A stretch of DNA of 64,000 nucleotides from Cacajao melanocephalus (Eukaryota > Chordata > Mammalia > Primates > Pitheciidae). The notes beneath the pieces are model-generated. The model was not told the origin of the DNA, did not search any database, and saw only the letters and a program-made list of their open reading frames with translations. Below, piece by piece: positions 48,794-64,000 of this stretch. Within the stretch, counting starts at the first letter, position 1; each line of letters starts with the position of its first letter. Both the position numbers and the translations under genes were made by a program. The stretch spans positions 1 to 64,000 of the forward strand of contig CAUYLG010005311.1 of NCBI GenBank assembly GCA_963573385.1. The letters run 5' to 3'.

Positions 48794-49690
48794 CCACTAA
48801 GATGACACTTTCCCTTTCATATACTCAGTATATCATTAATGCCAAGCAAGGTATCAGGACCCCGGCATTGGAAAGGGGTCAACTTGCAGGTCGGTAAGAA
48901 GAACTGATTGATGACAGTATAGGTTTGACAAGGAAAGTTATATTAGATAGCAAGTATGCTGCAGAACAGTGCAGTGGCTACCGCAGCAAGAGAGGAGTGA
49001 ATGTGCTGTGGAGGATTTTCCTTAGGAACATTTATTTACCTTAATGTGGGACCTTAAGAGTACTTTGGACCGTATTAGCCACATAGATCATGATAAAGGA
49101 TTATATATTGTAGGCATTTCAGTGCCTTAATGTCAGCAAGGGTTGCACAATGAGTTTTGGCGTGCATGCATTCCAGAGATGTACAGAAATTCTAGTTACT
49201 TATAAGTTTCTTTTTGGAAAGAGGCCTGGAACCAGATGCTGACTTTAGATAATAAGGAAATCTAATTACTTATGTATTCCTCAAATAAGGAGTTTTGTCT
49301 CTCTCTGGCCTGTTTGATGATCACCAGGTGATCTTTGCTCTCCTCAATTAATAACAGAAAATATGTTGGGCACATGACCTCACAGTAGACGTTATATAAA
49401 TATGTGACTGTGGCATGATTCCTATTTATTGGTAAACTATAAGAGAAACAAGTACATAAAATTCTGTTCTCTATTTATATTCAGTCCTGGTCTGTGTCCA
49501 CATTTCTGTCTACCATATGTAGTCATCAAACTAAATGAAGGAAAATATCAGGGGAAAAGTAAGAACATCTTTACAGCAAAGAAAATATTAGTTCAATGTG
49601 TTCATTTTGGCTGTATATGGTCTAATACTTAATACAGAGAAAGTATTAAACATTTTAATAACTATGACTAGTGAATAGTTCACGAGCCAT
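48794..49690. other. Unassigned DNA, possibly an old LTR
   Basis: GGCATTTCAGTGCCTTAATG, TCAGCAAGGGTTGCACAATG, GTGCATGCATTCCAGAGATG and GGCCTGGAACCAGATGCTGA give the impression of an old LTR, but I cannot name a family or set ends. Confidence 0.3.
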
Positions 49691-49699
49691 TCACAAAAG

Positions 49700-50040
49700 T
49701 CCTTTGTGTAAGTAATATTTAAGTAACTCTCACATACCATGCACTGTGATTGAGGCTGGGGATGAAATAGTGAACCATAAGATCAAGGTCCTTACTTATC
49801 ACATATCTCAAAGGTAGTAATAAGAACTATAAGAAAAATGAGCCCGAATAAAATGAGAAGAACTGGCAAGTGAGAAGGAACAAGTAGTGTGTAGGTGGTC
49901 AGGGAAAGCCTTTCTGAGGTAATGACAAATTAAGTTAAAAGCTGATGGATGAGAGGCTCCAGCCATGAAATGACTTGAGAGCAGAGCATTCCCGATGGAG
50001 AGAAAGGTAGATGCAAAGGTGTGGCTTGTTGGAGGAAGAG
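49700..50040 (+). mobile_element. Probable ancient L2-like repeat, sense
   Basis: CCATGCACTGTGATTGAGGC, TGGGGATGAAATAGTGAACC, GGTGGTCAGGGAAAGCCTTT, CTGAGGTAATGACAAATTAAG, GAGCAGAGCATTCCCGATGG and AGATGCAAAGGTGTGGC follow an old mammalian repeat order (GTGCTGGGGATACAGCAGTGAAC...GGTCAGGGAAGGCCTC...GAGCATTCCAGGC). I think L2; the exact class is uncertain. Confidence 0.55.
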
Positions 50041-52305
50041 AAAAAAGGGCAGTGTGGTTTACTTTGGAGAACACACACCTCTCAACTCACTGGTGCATGC
50101 CTTCTGTCAATCCAATCAAAACAACAGAAACAGATCGATCTGATCAGCAGCTACAGATACAGTTCACTTTAGGGTTCCTTCCCCCTTGGGATACAACATG
50201 GATTCAGGATGGGAAACTTGGTCTAGAAAAGGTTTACTTGATAGCCATGGTCCTTTATGATAAAACTCTGCTTACTCCTCTTCAGAGGGCTTATGGGCTG
50301 TCTTTAAATCTTGACTCTTAAAATAGTGCCTTTGTAAAAAGTCTGCAGAGATGAATATCAACACTTGGCATGCCATCTGCATAGAGCTAATTATATACAC
50401 TTGTTATTTGTCACTATAAGATATTTCAGAATGAAATGTGCGAACCATCTGCCAACAACTTTATTCACATTTCTTGGATCATCAACAAGAAACCTTGTAC
50501 TTCTTCCCCCAACCACCACCAGGGAACACAAATTGTAACGTGCACAAGGTGGGTAGATGAAAAATTCTAAATATGGCTCTGTCATGTACCAGAAAATAGG
50601 AGTTATTTTCAGTAGAATGTTCTAGAATCATTTACATCTATCAGTCTGCCGTGTGTCCTTGATATAGTGTTAGACAAATAAAACCTAACTCTCCAAGTGT
50701 CAGACCGACACCAGTGCTTTTAGCATTATTTACATGATTGTTGGGTAAGGAAGAACAAAGAATCTATGAGCTTAAAATAAGTTGCAGTTTGCCATTTGAT
50801 TATGTAAATATGTGGTTGCATGATCCCCAAATTCTCCAAATCACATTTTATGCACAAAGGCAAAACCAGCTTTTGTGTCTTGAAAAACAGGTGCACAATT
50901 ATCCCTGCAAAGAAAAAGAGAGTCATTTGCAGTGATTTTTGGGGAAATGATTGAGCAATTACAGACATACATACTAATTTAGTTTCACCCTCTGACCATC
51001 TTCTATTTGCAAAATGCATAGGCTTTTCTCTCTCTTTGATAAGGGAAAGAAGCTGCAGAAACAAAGATAAGGAAGTTGGACAATTTATGCTGCTGCCAGT
51101 GGACATCAACCTGGAACCGCTTGTTCAAGCATTTTTCAATGAGTGCTTGTCATGTCTGGATATTTAATAAAATATCCAGGTAGTTTAATTCTTATCTTAC
51201 TGACAATGACTTGTCTGAACACCCCCACAGAAATCCAGGGATTCAATATCTTTTGCAACATGTATAATTTTTAATTGCACTTTCTAATAGTCCATCTGGA
51301 TAGAAATTGAAAGGTGAAGGAGAGAAAGACTAAAACAGCCCATATTTTGGTTTGCAAATTCAACTCACTATCTTGCCACCCGTGATTTGCTCAAGGCCAA
51401 AAGGGCCACATATTTGTCGTCATGTAAGATTAGAACTTGGACAATTCTAGAAGGCAAAAAAGAAATGTTGTTCTTTACTACTTGGACTACTTTCACCAGT
51501 TGAATACTATTTTTACTACTTGAGCCACTTTCAATGTTTGAACTCTGAAAAATTTCCAGGATTGGAACTATAATACTATACCAAGTCAAATTTCTATTTC
51601 CCGCATTAAAATTTTATAAATTTGGTCTAAATGTACACATCTAAAATGTTCATACATTGTCTGTGCACCCAGGCTTACCGAGTCATCTTTGTATCTTTAT
51701 ATCTATATTTTAAGGATCAGATGAAGAATCTCTAATTGTAGAAAATGATTTTGCATAATTCAAAATCATTCAAATGTCAATTACCTTTAAAAATTATCCC
51801 ATTAAAACTACTTGGGAGATTTTCAAGTATAGATAATTGTATTCCAATAGATAATTTGATAGGGCTACTGGTAAACCAAGAGAATAGAAACACTCGGAGT
51901 AAATGAGTTACAGCCAAATACTAAAAATATTGTAATATCCTTAAGATAGAAAAGTATATCTGAATATTAATTAATTCTCAATTTTAGTAAAACAGGATAG
52001 GATAAATGTCCTGATGTAAGGGGTGCCTGAATCAATATTAGTTGGAGAAAAGGCTCAAAGCAAGTATCATTATACTCCATCCTTGGCCATTCTGTTTATC
52101 AAGTTCATGAATGCTTTGAATAAGAAAAAAGTGATTTGCTTATTATTTGCTAAGAAAAAGTATCTGAGAAACAGCCAACACATGGGATGAGTTGTGATTA
52201 AAAAGAGCAGGATAAAATGATGGGCCAAATTTAAGAAAAATAAAATTAATATAGATTAGAGTCTAGATTTTATCAAAACTATGTAAGCCTAAGCACAGGA
52301 TAGGG
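50041..52305. other. Unassigned, probably largely single-copy DNA
   Basis: About 2.3 kb without a named repeat or coding signal. A 10-bp perfect hairpin with 4-nt loop lies at 51156-51179 (CTGGATATTT AATA AAATATCCAG). Confidence 0.5.
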
Positions 52306-52307
52306 AA

Positions 52308-52512
52308 GATGGTCTGGAATCTTTGCTCTACCACTTACTCATTGCATGAACTGGAGCAAGTTGCTTAACCTCTTTGTGTTTCCGTTTATTCATCCGTAAA
52401 ACGGGTATAATACAAACAGTACTGATCTTTTATGAATGTTATCAGATTAAATGACCTTAAAAGATTATCAGTCAGTGACTCAACTCTCAATGAATGTTAG
52501 TTAAATTACTGT
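52308..52512 (+). mobile_element. MIR SINE, sense
   Basis: TTTGCTCTACCACTTACTCA, GAGCAAGTTGCTTAACCTCT, GTTTATTCATCCGTAAAACG, GGTATAATACAAACAGTACT, GATTAAATGACC and CTCAATGAATGTTAG follow MIR core and tail. Confidence 0.85.
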
Positions 52513-56570
<4,058 letters not shown>

Positions 56571-56571
56571 G

Positions 56572-56822
56572 GTAAGATCTAATGAGTATTTAAAGAGTGA
56601 TAGGCAGTATTTTAAGCACTCTAAATGCATAATCTTATCATCATGTAAATTTCATGAAATAGCCACTGTCCATCCCCATTAAACAACCTAGAAAACTGAG
56701 GTTGAGAGGATAATGAACATGTACAATGTAACACAGCTAATGAGAGGCTAAGTCATGACTTCATAACATTGATACAACACCCATTTTTTTTTAACCACTA
56801 CATCATACAACCTCTCAAGTAT
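56572..56822 (-). mobile_element. MIR SINE, antisense
   Basis: AGGCAGTATTTTAAGCACTC, GCATAATCTTATCATCATG, CCATCCCCATTAAACAACCT, GAAAACTGAGGTTGAGAGGA, GTAACACAGCTAATGAGAGG follow MIR reverse order (CACTGTTCTAAGCGC...ATCCCCATTTTACAGATG...AAACTGAGGC...CACACAGCTAGTAAG). Confidence 0.8.
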
Positions 56823-57255
56823 AGAGGTTAGAAAGCCAGAAACGCTGAGCCAAGTTTTTAGATAAATTACGTAAACCAGCTGATAGGAACAGAAACACCT
56901 TCCTTAGTATTAATTATATGTCCTCAATATCATACCCTTAAAAATGGCTTAAACAAACATTGCCGACAGATATAATACAGAACTCAGTATCAATTAATTT
57001 CAAATGAAAATAGTCCTTTGCTAATTCACTTAAAATTTAGTTGAACAATAATAAAGCAATATTTTTTCTGGACCTGAAACAAATACATTCTAGAACATCT
57101 AAATAATGTACAAATCACCAAATCACTTCATTTGATCGTTATTGGAGTTTTCAAGAAACTGCTACGCTTAAGGTAATTGTAGAAAGTGGACACAGACAGA
57201 TGTCAGCTAATATTTTAAAAGGATAAAATTCGGTGCATTTTTTCTAACAGAGGAC
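56823..57255. other. Unassigned intergenic DNA
   Basis: No gene or named repeat. Confidence 0.5.
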
Positions 57256-58059
57256 TAAATAATACAGACCCTCCTGTTAATGACAAATGGAAAAATTGGA
57301 AAATATGAAGGAGAGGCCACCAATAAAATCCTCTTTAGAAGAAAACACCATTTTAGGCCTCAGAATATGTCTATAAACAATTTCAAATATAATATTCAAC
57401 AAACATGAAAATGAGGTCACATAAAGGAAAAACACTGAATTCCATAAAAATTTAATATGTAAAAATTAATAATAGCAGATTTAAAGGGAGATTGACTATA
57501 CTGTAATTATTAGACTTAGACTTTTAAATAACTGCTTGTTTTATTCAAGAATATAAACAAATAAAAATTTTAGCAGAAAACCAAACTATAAAAATTACTT
57601 TGCAGCTTTAAAAAACCAAATACAAGAGCTAAAATTTTAAAATCAGCTGTGTTTAATAGTAAATTAGACACAGCTAAAAAGATCATTAGAAAACTAAGTT
57701 ATGTCAGAAAATACTGATTGAGAACTAAACATAGTGGAGAGACAATAACAAGAGTGAGTAAGAGACATATTGGACACAGTGTGAAGTTCCAACGTATGTG
57801 TACTTAGAACTTCAGAAAGAGAGAAGTCTACTGAGCAAAGGCAGTATTAACCACAGGTTTTCCAAAACTAATGAAAGGTATCACTTTACTGATTCAGACA
57901 TCCAATTATTCCCAAAGCACACTAAATTTAAGAAATCTGCACAACGAAACCTCATGAAAAAATGGGAGAATACAAAAAACAAAGAGCTAAATTTCCTTTA
58001 AAGCTGATTTCTTAACAGAAACAATGGAACCAAGAAAAATAAATTAATATTTTCAATGT

Positions 58060-58445
58060 TGTTTTAGTTCACTTTCATGCTGCTATAAGGAATTGTCCAA
58101 GACTGGGTAATTTATAAAGGAAAGAGGCTTAATTAACTCACAGTTCTGCACGATTGGGGGGTCCTCAGGAAACTTATAGTCACGGCAGAAGGCACCTCTT
58201 CACAGGGTAGCACGAAAGAGAAAGACTACAAGCCGGGGAAATGCCAGACGCTTATAAAACCAACAGATCCGGTGAGACTCATCAATTATCACGAGAACAG
58301 CAGTAGGAAAACCACCCTCATGATTCAATTTCCTGCACCTGGCCAATTACCTCCACCTGGCCAATTACCTCCACCTGGTTCTGCTCTTTTAGGGATTACA
58401 ACTCAAGGTAAGCTTTGGGTGCAGACACAGAGCCAAACATTATCA
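58060..58445 (-). mobile_element. THE1/MST-like solo LTR (ERVL-MaLR), antisense, inside old L1
   Basis: 386 bp, from TGTTTTAGTTCACTTTCATG to CAAACATTATCA. Includes GACTGGGTAATTTATAAAGG, CAGAAGGCACCTCTTCACAG, GAAATGCCAGACGCTTATAA and CACGAGAACAGCAGTAGGAA. Perfect 5-bp target duplication AATGT (58055-58059 and 58446-58450). An 18-bp unit (CACCTGGCCAATTACCTC) is repeated at 58336, 58354 and partly 58372, a local expansion absent from the general LTR pattern. Confidence 0.96.
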
Positions 58446-61079
58446 AATGTGGAGAAAAAAAATAGCTACCAATATTAAATTCTATACCCAAAATATAAGA
58501 GTGAAAGTAACATGAGGAAATTTTTATATAGCTGACTTTAAGAAAAATAATCATGTACAGATATATAGAGACATACTCACATACACGTAGACATCCATAT
58601 ATATGGATGAAATAGAGATTCATACATAGATATACTGATTTTAAAGTGTTCTAAGATCTTTGCATTGCCTAGGAAAAGAACAGAAGAATTAAAGTACTAA
58701 TTAATATTAGATTTGGTAAGTCAAATGTGTTTTTAACCTCTAGCATAGCCACTAATAGAAAATACAATCATGTATGAATTCCAAATAAATAGTAAACAAA
58801 ATGGAATAATCTAATCTACCAATGGAAAGCAAACAAAGAAATTTTTTAAAAAAGCAGGTTTGGGAAATATGTAACATAAAGAAAATTGTAGAGTTAAAAA
58901 CTGAAAAAGATTAGTAATTACATTCAATGTAAACGAATTGGAAACTCCAATGAAAAGACAAAGATTGTAACATTATAATAAGAGACCCATGTTTGTATAT
59001 AAAACATACAGAAAGGTTACTTCAAAGTGAGGTTATTTCTTAAACTGTTCCATGGAAGAAAATAGAAAATAAAAACTGACATAAATACATTATTTCAGAC
59101 TGAGTAAACTTAATGACAACAGGCATTAAAAGGAATAAAGTGAGGCACACTTTAAGAATAAAATGTTCAGTTCACCAGTAAGACAAAACACTTCTAAATT
59201 TGTATTCAACTAATATAATCATTTGAAAATATTCTAAACAAAACTGATAAAACTTACAAACAGAAATTCATAATTATTATAGAGGTTTTCAAATCAACTT
59301 TCTCAGTATCATGAAAAAGACAGGAAAAATATAATAAGGTATAGAATATTTAAACAACAGGATTAACAAATTTGACTCAATAAGACATATGGTTTGTTGC
59401 ACCCCACAACCATAGAATGCAAATTATTTTCAAGAAAACCTAAAATATTTATAAAAACTGACCAAAGAAAATCCCAATATATTTTAATTATTAAAATACT
59501 ACAGAAAATGTCTGATAACAGTAGAATTAAGGCAGAAATTAATCACAATTTCTTGCCATAATTTGGGGAAATTAATAAATATAATTATTTGTAACCCATA
59601 GGTCAATGAATGAATAATAAGAAAATATTTTTAACATAAAGATAGCTAAGCTCTACATATCAAGGTTATGAAAAGCAACTAAAGTTAGAAATTTCCAGCT
59701 TCAATTTTATAGATGAGAAAAAAACAGGCCTAAAACATTCACAAGCTCTGAATCTACCTCAAGATGTTAGAAAAGCGATAAAGATAAACTAAAAGTACAT
59801 AAAAATAAATAGTAAAAAGAAGAACAAATATCAATGGAATAGAAACCAATGTAAAAGAAAGAATTGGCGAAGCCAGAACCTCGTTCTTTGAAAAGACAAT
59901 AAAATTAATAAACCCCTAAGTAGAATGACCCGGAAAATAAGAAATAAGACAAAGGTAAAAAAAATAATCGATTTCAGAGAGAGAAAACATAATACTGTCA
60001 AAGATCATACAGACATTAAATATATATTATTCAACAAATATAAAGCTATATGCTATGGAAAACAGGCAATAAATTACCAAGATGTAAATAGCCTCATAAC
60101 TGTTTTAAAAAATCCATATTTAAAATATTACCACAAGGAGAACTGGCTCCAGAATCCTGAAGGGTGAACTCTATCAAACATTTAAGATTATTAACTCAAC
60201 TGGAATGTCAAGATACCCTACGAATACTTGGAGAAACAAAACTTACAGACCAATCCCATTTATAAACCTAGATTTGGAAATACTAACGTTTGCAAACTGA
60301 TTTAGAAATATATAAAAAGGACAGTGAAGTTTACTTCAGGAAAACGATATTAGATAATTTTTTTAAAAGCAGTCACTATGGTATGCTACATTGATAAAAG
60401 AAAAATCTTATAATTATCTCAACAGAGCAGAAAAGCATCCAATACATTTCAACATTTATTCATGATTATAAACTCTTAGCAAACTTTTAATATTAATAGA
60501 AAGAAACCTTCTTAATGTAAGGAAGTATAATTACAGAAAATCTGTAATATTTAAAGTTGTTTTTACTTAGTGGTAAAAGTTGAAAACTTTACTTTGAAAT
60601 CAGGCTCAAGACAAGTACACCTGATATGACCCCTTCTATTCCACATTGATCTAGCAAGAAAAATATGCAAGAAATAAAGGTATAAGAATTGGAAATGAAT
60701 AAATAAACAAACTGCCACTGTTAGCAGAGGTCTTGATTCTATAAGTAGAAAATTCAAAAGAAAATGCAGATAAATTATTAGACCTAATAAGTGAATTTAG
60801 CAAAGTGCTGTTTAGTATTACTATACAAAATTAAACTTCATTTCTATGTACCAGGAATAAAAAGCAGAAAACAAAATTAAAAGCTTTTATTTAAAATACA
60901 TTAAAATATGTATGCAAAACACTGTGAAAGACTGAGCAAAATGTTAAGAAAGCTTATTAAATTGAGAGATAAAATATTTTAATTGACCAGAAAACTTAAC
61001 GTTTAAAAAATCAGTCTCTCCAAATTGCTCTATAAACTGAAAGCAGTCACGATGAGAATTGCAACAGATTTGTGTTTCT

Positions 61080-61131
61080 AGTTATTTCTATAATTTATAT
61101 TAAAAGTTATTTCTATAATTTATATAAAGAG
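61080..61131. repeat. Short tandem duplication, about 25 bp
   Basis: AGTTATTTCTATAATTTATA occurs twice in a row, separated by TTAAA, in the last part of the old L1 region. Confidence 0.88.
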
Positions 61132-61170
61132 GCAAAAGATTGAGAATAACCAAGACTATTTGGTTTCTGC

Positions 61171-61595
61171 TCTTGAAAATTATCAATGATCTCTGAGAGT
61201 TAATTTATGTGGGTAAAATGTATTTATATTTATTATATTAGGCATTAAAATGAGTAGCTTAAAATATGTGATAAATTGGTTTTAAAATAATTATAATGAG
61301 TACATTACAACAAAATAGCATATTTTAACATATAAAAATACTATATTTTTCAAATTAAAAATACAACAGTGGCCCTGTTTGCATTTTTGCCAATCTCTTC
61401 AAAATCTGGTTTAATAGACTGAATTAAATCTGCTGCATGTGCAATTTGGTTGAAATATATAAAGAAAATCCAGCCTCACATATATACTTATTTGGAAAGG
61501 ATGAGATCAAGGGCCCCCTGATTGGGTGTTGGGTCCCTCATAGGCTTTGAGAACCAGTGACAACAAAAAGCTTAAAATGACTGTGGAGTGATGAC
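61171..61595. other. Unassigned DNA with a repeat-like segment
   Basis: GTGGCCCTGTTTGCATTTTT, GCCAATCTCTTCAAAATCTG, GTTTAATAGACTGAATTAAAT and AAGAAAATCCAGCCTCACA (about 61370-61485) seem to be part of a recurrent repeat that I cannot name. Confidence 0.4.
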
Positions 61596-64000
61596 CTGCT
61601 TTACTTATTTTATTATTTTTTATCTTATTTCAATAGGTTCTGGGGAACAGGTTATGTTTCATTACATGGATAAGTTCTCTAGTGGTGATTTCTGAGATTC
61701 TGGTGCACGCATCACCCAAGCAGTGTACTCTATATCCAACGTATAGTCTTTTCTCTCTCAACACCCTCCCAGCCTTTCCGCCAAGTCCCCAAAGTTCATT
61801 GTATCATTCTTATGCCTTTGCACCCTCATAGCTTAGATCCCACTTTGTGAGCGAGAACATATGATGTTTGGTTTTCCATTCCTGAGTTACTCCACTGTGA
61901 ATAATGGTCTCCAATTCCATCCAGGTTGCTGCGAATGCCATTATTTCATTCCTTTTTATTCCTGAGTAGTGTTCCACACTACCACAATTTCTTTATCCAC
62001 TCGTTCATTGATGGTCATTTGGGCTGATTCCATACTTTTGCAATTGCAAATTGTGCTGCTATAAACATGCGAGCGCAAGTATCTTTTTCGTATAATGACT
62101 TATTCCTCTGGGTAGATACCCAGTAATGGCACTGCTGGATCAAATGGCAGATCTACTCTTAGTTCTTTAAGGAATCTCCACACTGTTTTCCATAGTGTCT
62201 ATACTAGTTTACATTCCCACCAGCAGTGTAAAAGTGTTCCCTTTTCACCACATCCATGCAAACATCTACCTTTTTTTTTTAATTATGGCCATTATTGCAG
62301 GAGTAAGGTGGTGTCACATTGTGGTTTTGATTTGCGTTTCCCTGATCATTAGTGATGTTGAGAATTTTTCATGTGTTTGTTGGCCATTTGGATATCTTCT
62401 TTTGAGAATTGTCTGTTCACGTCCTTAGACCACTTTTTGATGGGATTGTTTTTTTTCTTGGTGAGTTGTTTGCATTTCTTGTAGATTCTGGATCTTAGTC
62501 CTTTGTCAGATGTACAGATTTTGAAGGTTTTTCCCCACTCTGTAGGTTGTATGTATACTCTGATGATTATATCTTTTGCTGTATAGAAGCTTTTTAGTTT
62601 AATTAAATCTCATCTATTTTTATTTATGTTGCATTTGCTTTGCGGTTCTTGCTTATGAAGTCTTTGCCTAACCCAATGTCTAGAAGGGTTATTCTGATTT
62701 TCTAGAACTTTAAGTTTTCAGGTTTCAGATTTAAGTATTTGATCCATGTTGAGTTGATTTTTGTATAAGGTGAGAGATGAGGATCCAGTCTCATTTTCTA
62801 CATGTGGCTTGCAAATTATCCCAGCTCCATTTGTTGAATAGGATATCCTTTCCCCCACTTTATGCTTTGTCAGAGATTAGTTGGCTATTAGTATTTGGCT
62901 TTATTTCTGGGTTCTCTATTCTGTTCCATTTGTCTATGTGCCTATTTTTATGCTAGTATCGTGTTGCTTTGATGACCATGGCCTTATAATGTAGTTTGAA
63001 ATCGAGTAATGTGATGCCTCTGGATTTGTTCTTTTTGCTTAGTCTTGCTTTAGCTATATGGGCTCTTTCTTCAGGATTGCTTTCTTCATTATGTGAAGAA
63101 CGATGGTGCTATTTTGATGGGAATTGCATTGAATTTGTAGATGGCTTTTGGCAGTATGGTCACTTTCACAATATTAATTCTACCTGTCCCTGAGCATGGG
63201 ATGTGTTCCCATTTGTTTGTGTCATCTATTACTTCTTTTAGCACTGTTTTGTAGTTTTCCTTGTAGAAGTCTTTCACGTCCTTGGTTAGGTATATTCTTA
63301 AGTTTGTGATGGTTTTTTTTTGTTGTTGTTTTGTTTTTTGCAGCTATTGTAAAAGGGGTTAAGTTCTTAATTTGATTCTTAGCTTGGTTGCTATTGATGT
63401 ACAGTAGTGCTATTGATTTGTGTACATTTACTTTGTATCCTGAAAGTTTGCTGAATTCATTTCAGTTCTACGAGCTTTTTGGATGCAACTTTAGAGTTTT
63501 CTAGGTATATGATGATATCACTGGCAAACAGCAGCAGCTGACTTTCTCTTTACCAATTTGGATGCCCTTTATTTCTTTCTCCTGTCTGATTGCTCTGGCT
63601 AGGACTCTCAGGGCGAATGCTTTCAACTTTTCCTCATTTAGCATATGTTGGCTATGGGTTTGTCATAGATGGCTTTTATTACCCTAAGGTATGTGTCTTC
63701 TGTGCTGATTTTGCTGAGGGTTTTAATCCTAAAGGGATGCTGGATTTTGTCAAATGCTTTTCCTGCATCTCTTGAGATGACCGTGTGATTTTTGTTTTTA
63801 CTCCTGTTTATGCTGTTTATCACATTTATTGACTTGCAGATGTTAAACTATCCCTGCATCCCTAGTATGAAACCCTTTTGACCATGATGGATTATCTTTT
63901 TGATACGCTGTTGGATTCAGTTAGCTAGTATTTTGTTGAGGATTTTTGCATCTATGTTCATCAGGGATACTGGTCTGCAGTTTTATTTTTTTATGTCCTT
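61596..64000 (-). mobile_element. Primate LINE-1 (L1PB-like), 3'UTR and ORF2, antisense, cut by window edge
   Basis: 3'UTR in reverse 61596 to about 61832 (GGTTCTGGGGAACAGGTTAT, GATTCTGGTGCACGCATCAC), then ORF2 in reverse to the end: CATTTGGGCTGATTCCATAC, GGGTAGATACCCAGTAATGG, CATTCCCACCAGCAGTGTAA, TTCACAATATTAATTCTACC, CTGGATTTTGTCAAATGC. It continues past 64000, so the 5' side and target duplication cannot be judged. Confidence 0.94.
61833..64000 (-). pseudogene. L1 ORF2 remnant (reverse transcriptase to carboxyl end), partial
   Basis: Two readable pieces on the minus strand: 63638-63823 with [20 protein letters not shown] and KIQHPF (part of the reverse transcriptase, the [12 protein letters not shown] block with substitutions) and 63089-63277 with [20 protein letters not shown] (the domain after the RT). 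Stops lie between them. ORF2p would nick DNA and copy L1 RNA; this copy cannot. Confidence 0.9.

Larger units (their letters stand above)
57260..61170 (+). mobile_element. Very old LINE-1 (L1MC/L1ME-like), ORF1 to mid ORF2, sense, split by an LTR
   Basis: Landmarks: ACTTCAGAAAGAGAGAAGTC and TTTTCCAAAACTAATGAAAG (ORF1), TTTCTTAACAGAAACAATGG (ORF1 end), TAAATTCTATACCCAAAATA after the LTR, GTGTTCTAAGATCTTTGCAT then TGCCTAGG (between ORFs), AACTCCAATGAAAAGACAAA, then ORF2: CCTCGTTCTTTGAAAAGACA, CAGACATTAAATATATATTA, AAACTTACAGACCAATCCCA, ATCTCAACAGAGCAGAAAAG, TAATAAGTGAATTTAGCAAA. Heavily diverged; no intact frame. The left start and right end are approximate. Confidence 0.75.

Overview
This window is nuclear DNA from a primate, most likely human. 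The evidence is dense Alu repeats of J-, S- and Y-like types, primate L1 pieces, THE1/MST-type LTRs, and older mammalian repeats (MIR, L2, MER5A, MLT1, MLT2). The DNA is AT-rich. I find no functional protein-coding gene, no tRNA, rRNA or snRNA gene, no CpG island and no CRISPR array. Every recognisable reading frame is a broken piece of a LINE-1 element. The rest are short chance frames, or frames running through repeats and low-complexity DNA.

Layout. 1-2890: minus-strand L1 with the end of ORF1 and a long 5' leader that holds two tandem promoter-like units and a 3-copy array of about 112 bp. 3020-3790: minus-strand 3' end of an old L1. 4480-11760: mostly unassigned DNA with an L1MA-type 3' fragment, a THE1/MST-like LTR (5500-5881), an L1 3' end (6633-7027), a perfect 20-bp hairpin (8250-8298) and another L1 3' end (about 10100-10520). 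11789-12905: a 5'-truncated primate L1. 13685-16455: MIR, L2 and old L1 remnants. 17650-20505: two old L1 pieces, one split by an Alu. 21505-25085: a long plus-strand L1 split by two Alus with target-site duplications.

28076-33403 is a nested retroviral-LTR mosaic. An MLT1-type LTR is split by an L1. It is followed by MaLR internal sequence that is split by an Alu and by two LTR blocks. An MLT2-like LTR and a further LTR ending at 33403 follow. 35278-46553 carries Alus, a compound CA/GA repeat, a terminal-inverted-repeat DNA transposon, more MLT1/MLT2 LTRs, an Alu whose tail has become a 267-bp CA/TA tract, and a MER5A. 46560-47260 is an old L1 3' end split by a truncated Alu. 47265-57250 is largely unassigned, with two MIRs, an L2-like piece, one Alu and a complex AT-rich repeat. 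57260-61170 is a very old L1 split by a THE1/MST LTR with a perfect 5-bp target duplication. 61596-64000 is a minus-strand primate L1 that runs off the right edge.

Nothing here works as a gene system. The informative content is the order of nested insertions and several local rearrangements: a perfect hairpin, a 28-bp inverted copy 1.1 kb from its partner, an L1 3'UTR fragment copied into the same element's ORF2, and a 50-bp direct repeat flanking an inverted repeat. Repeat families were assigned by recognising sequence, without a database search, so subfamily names are approximate.
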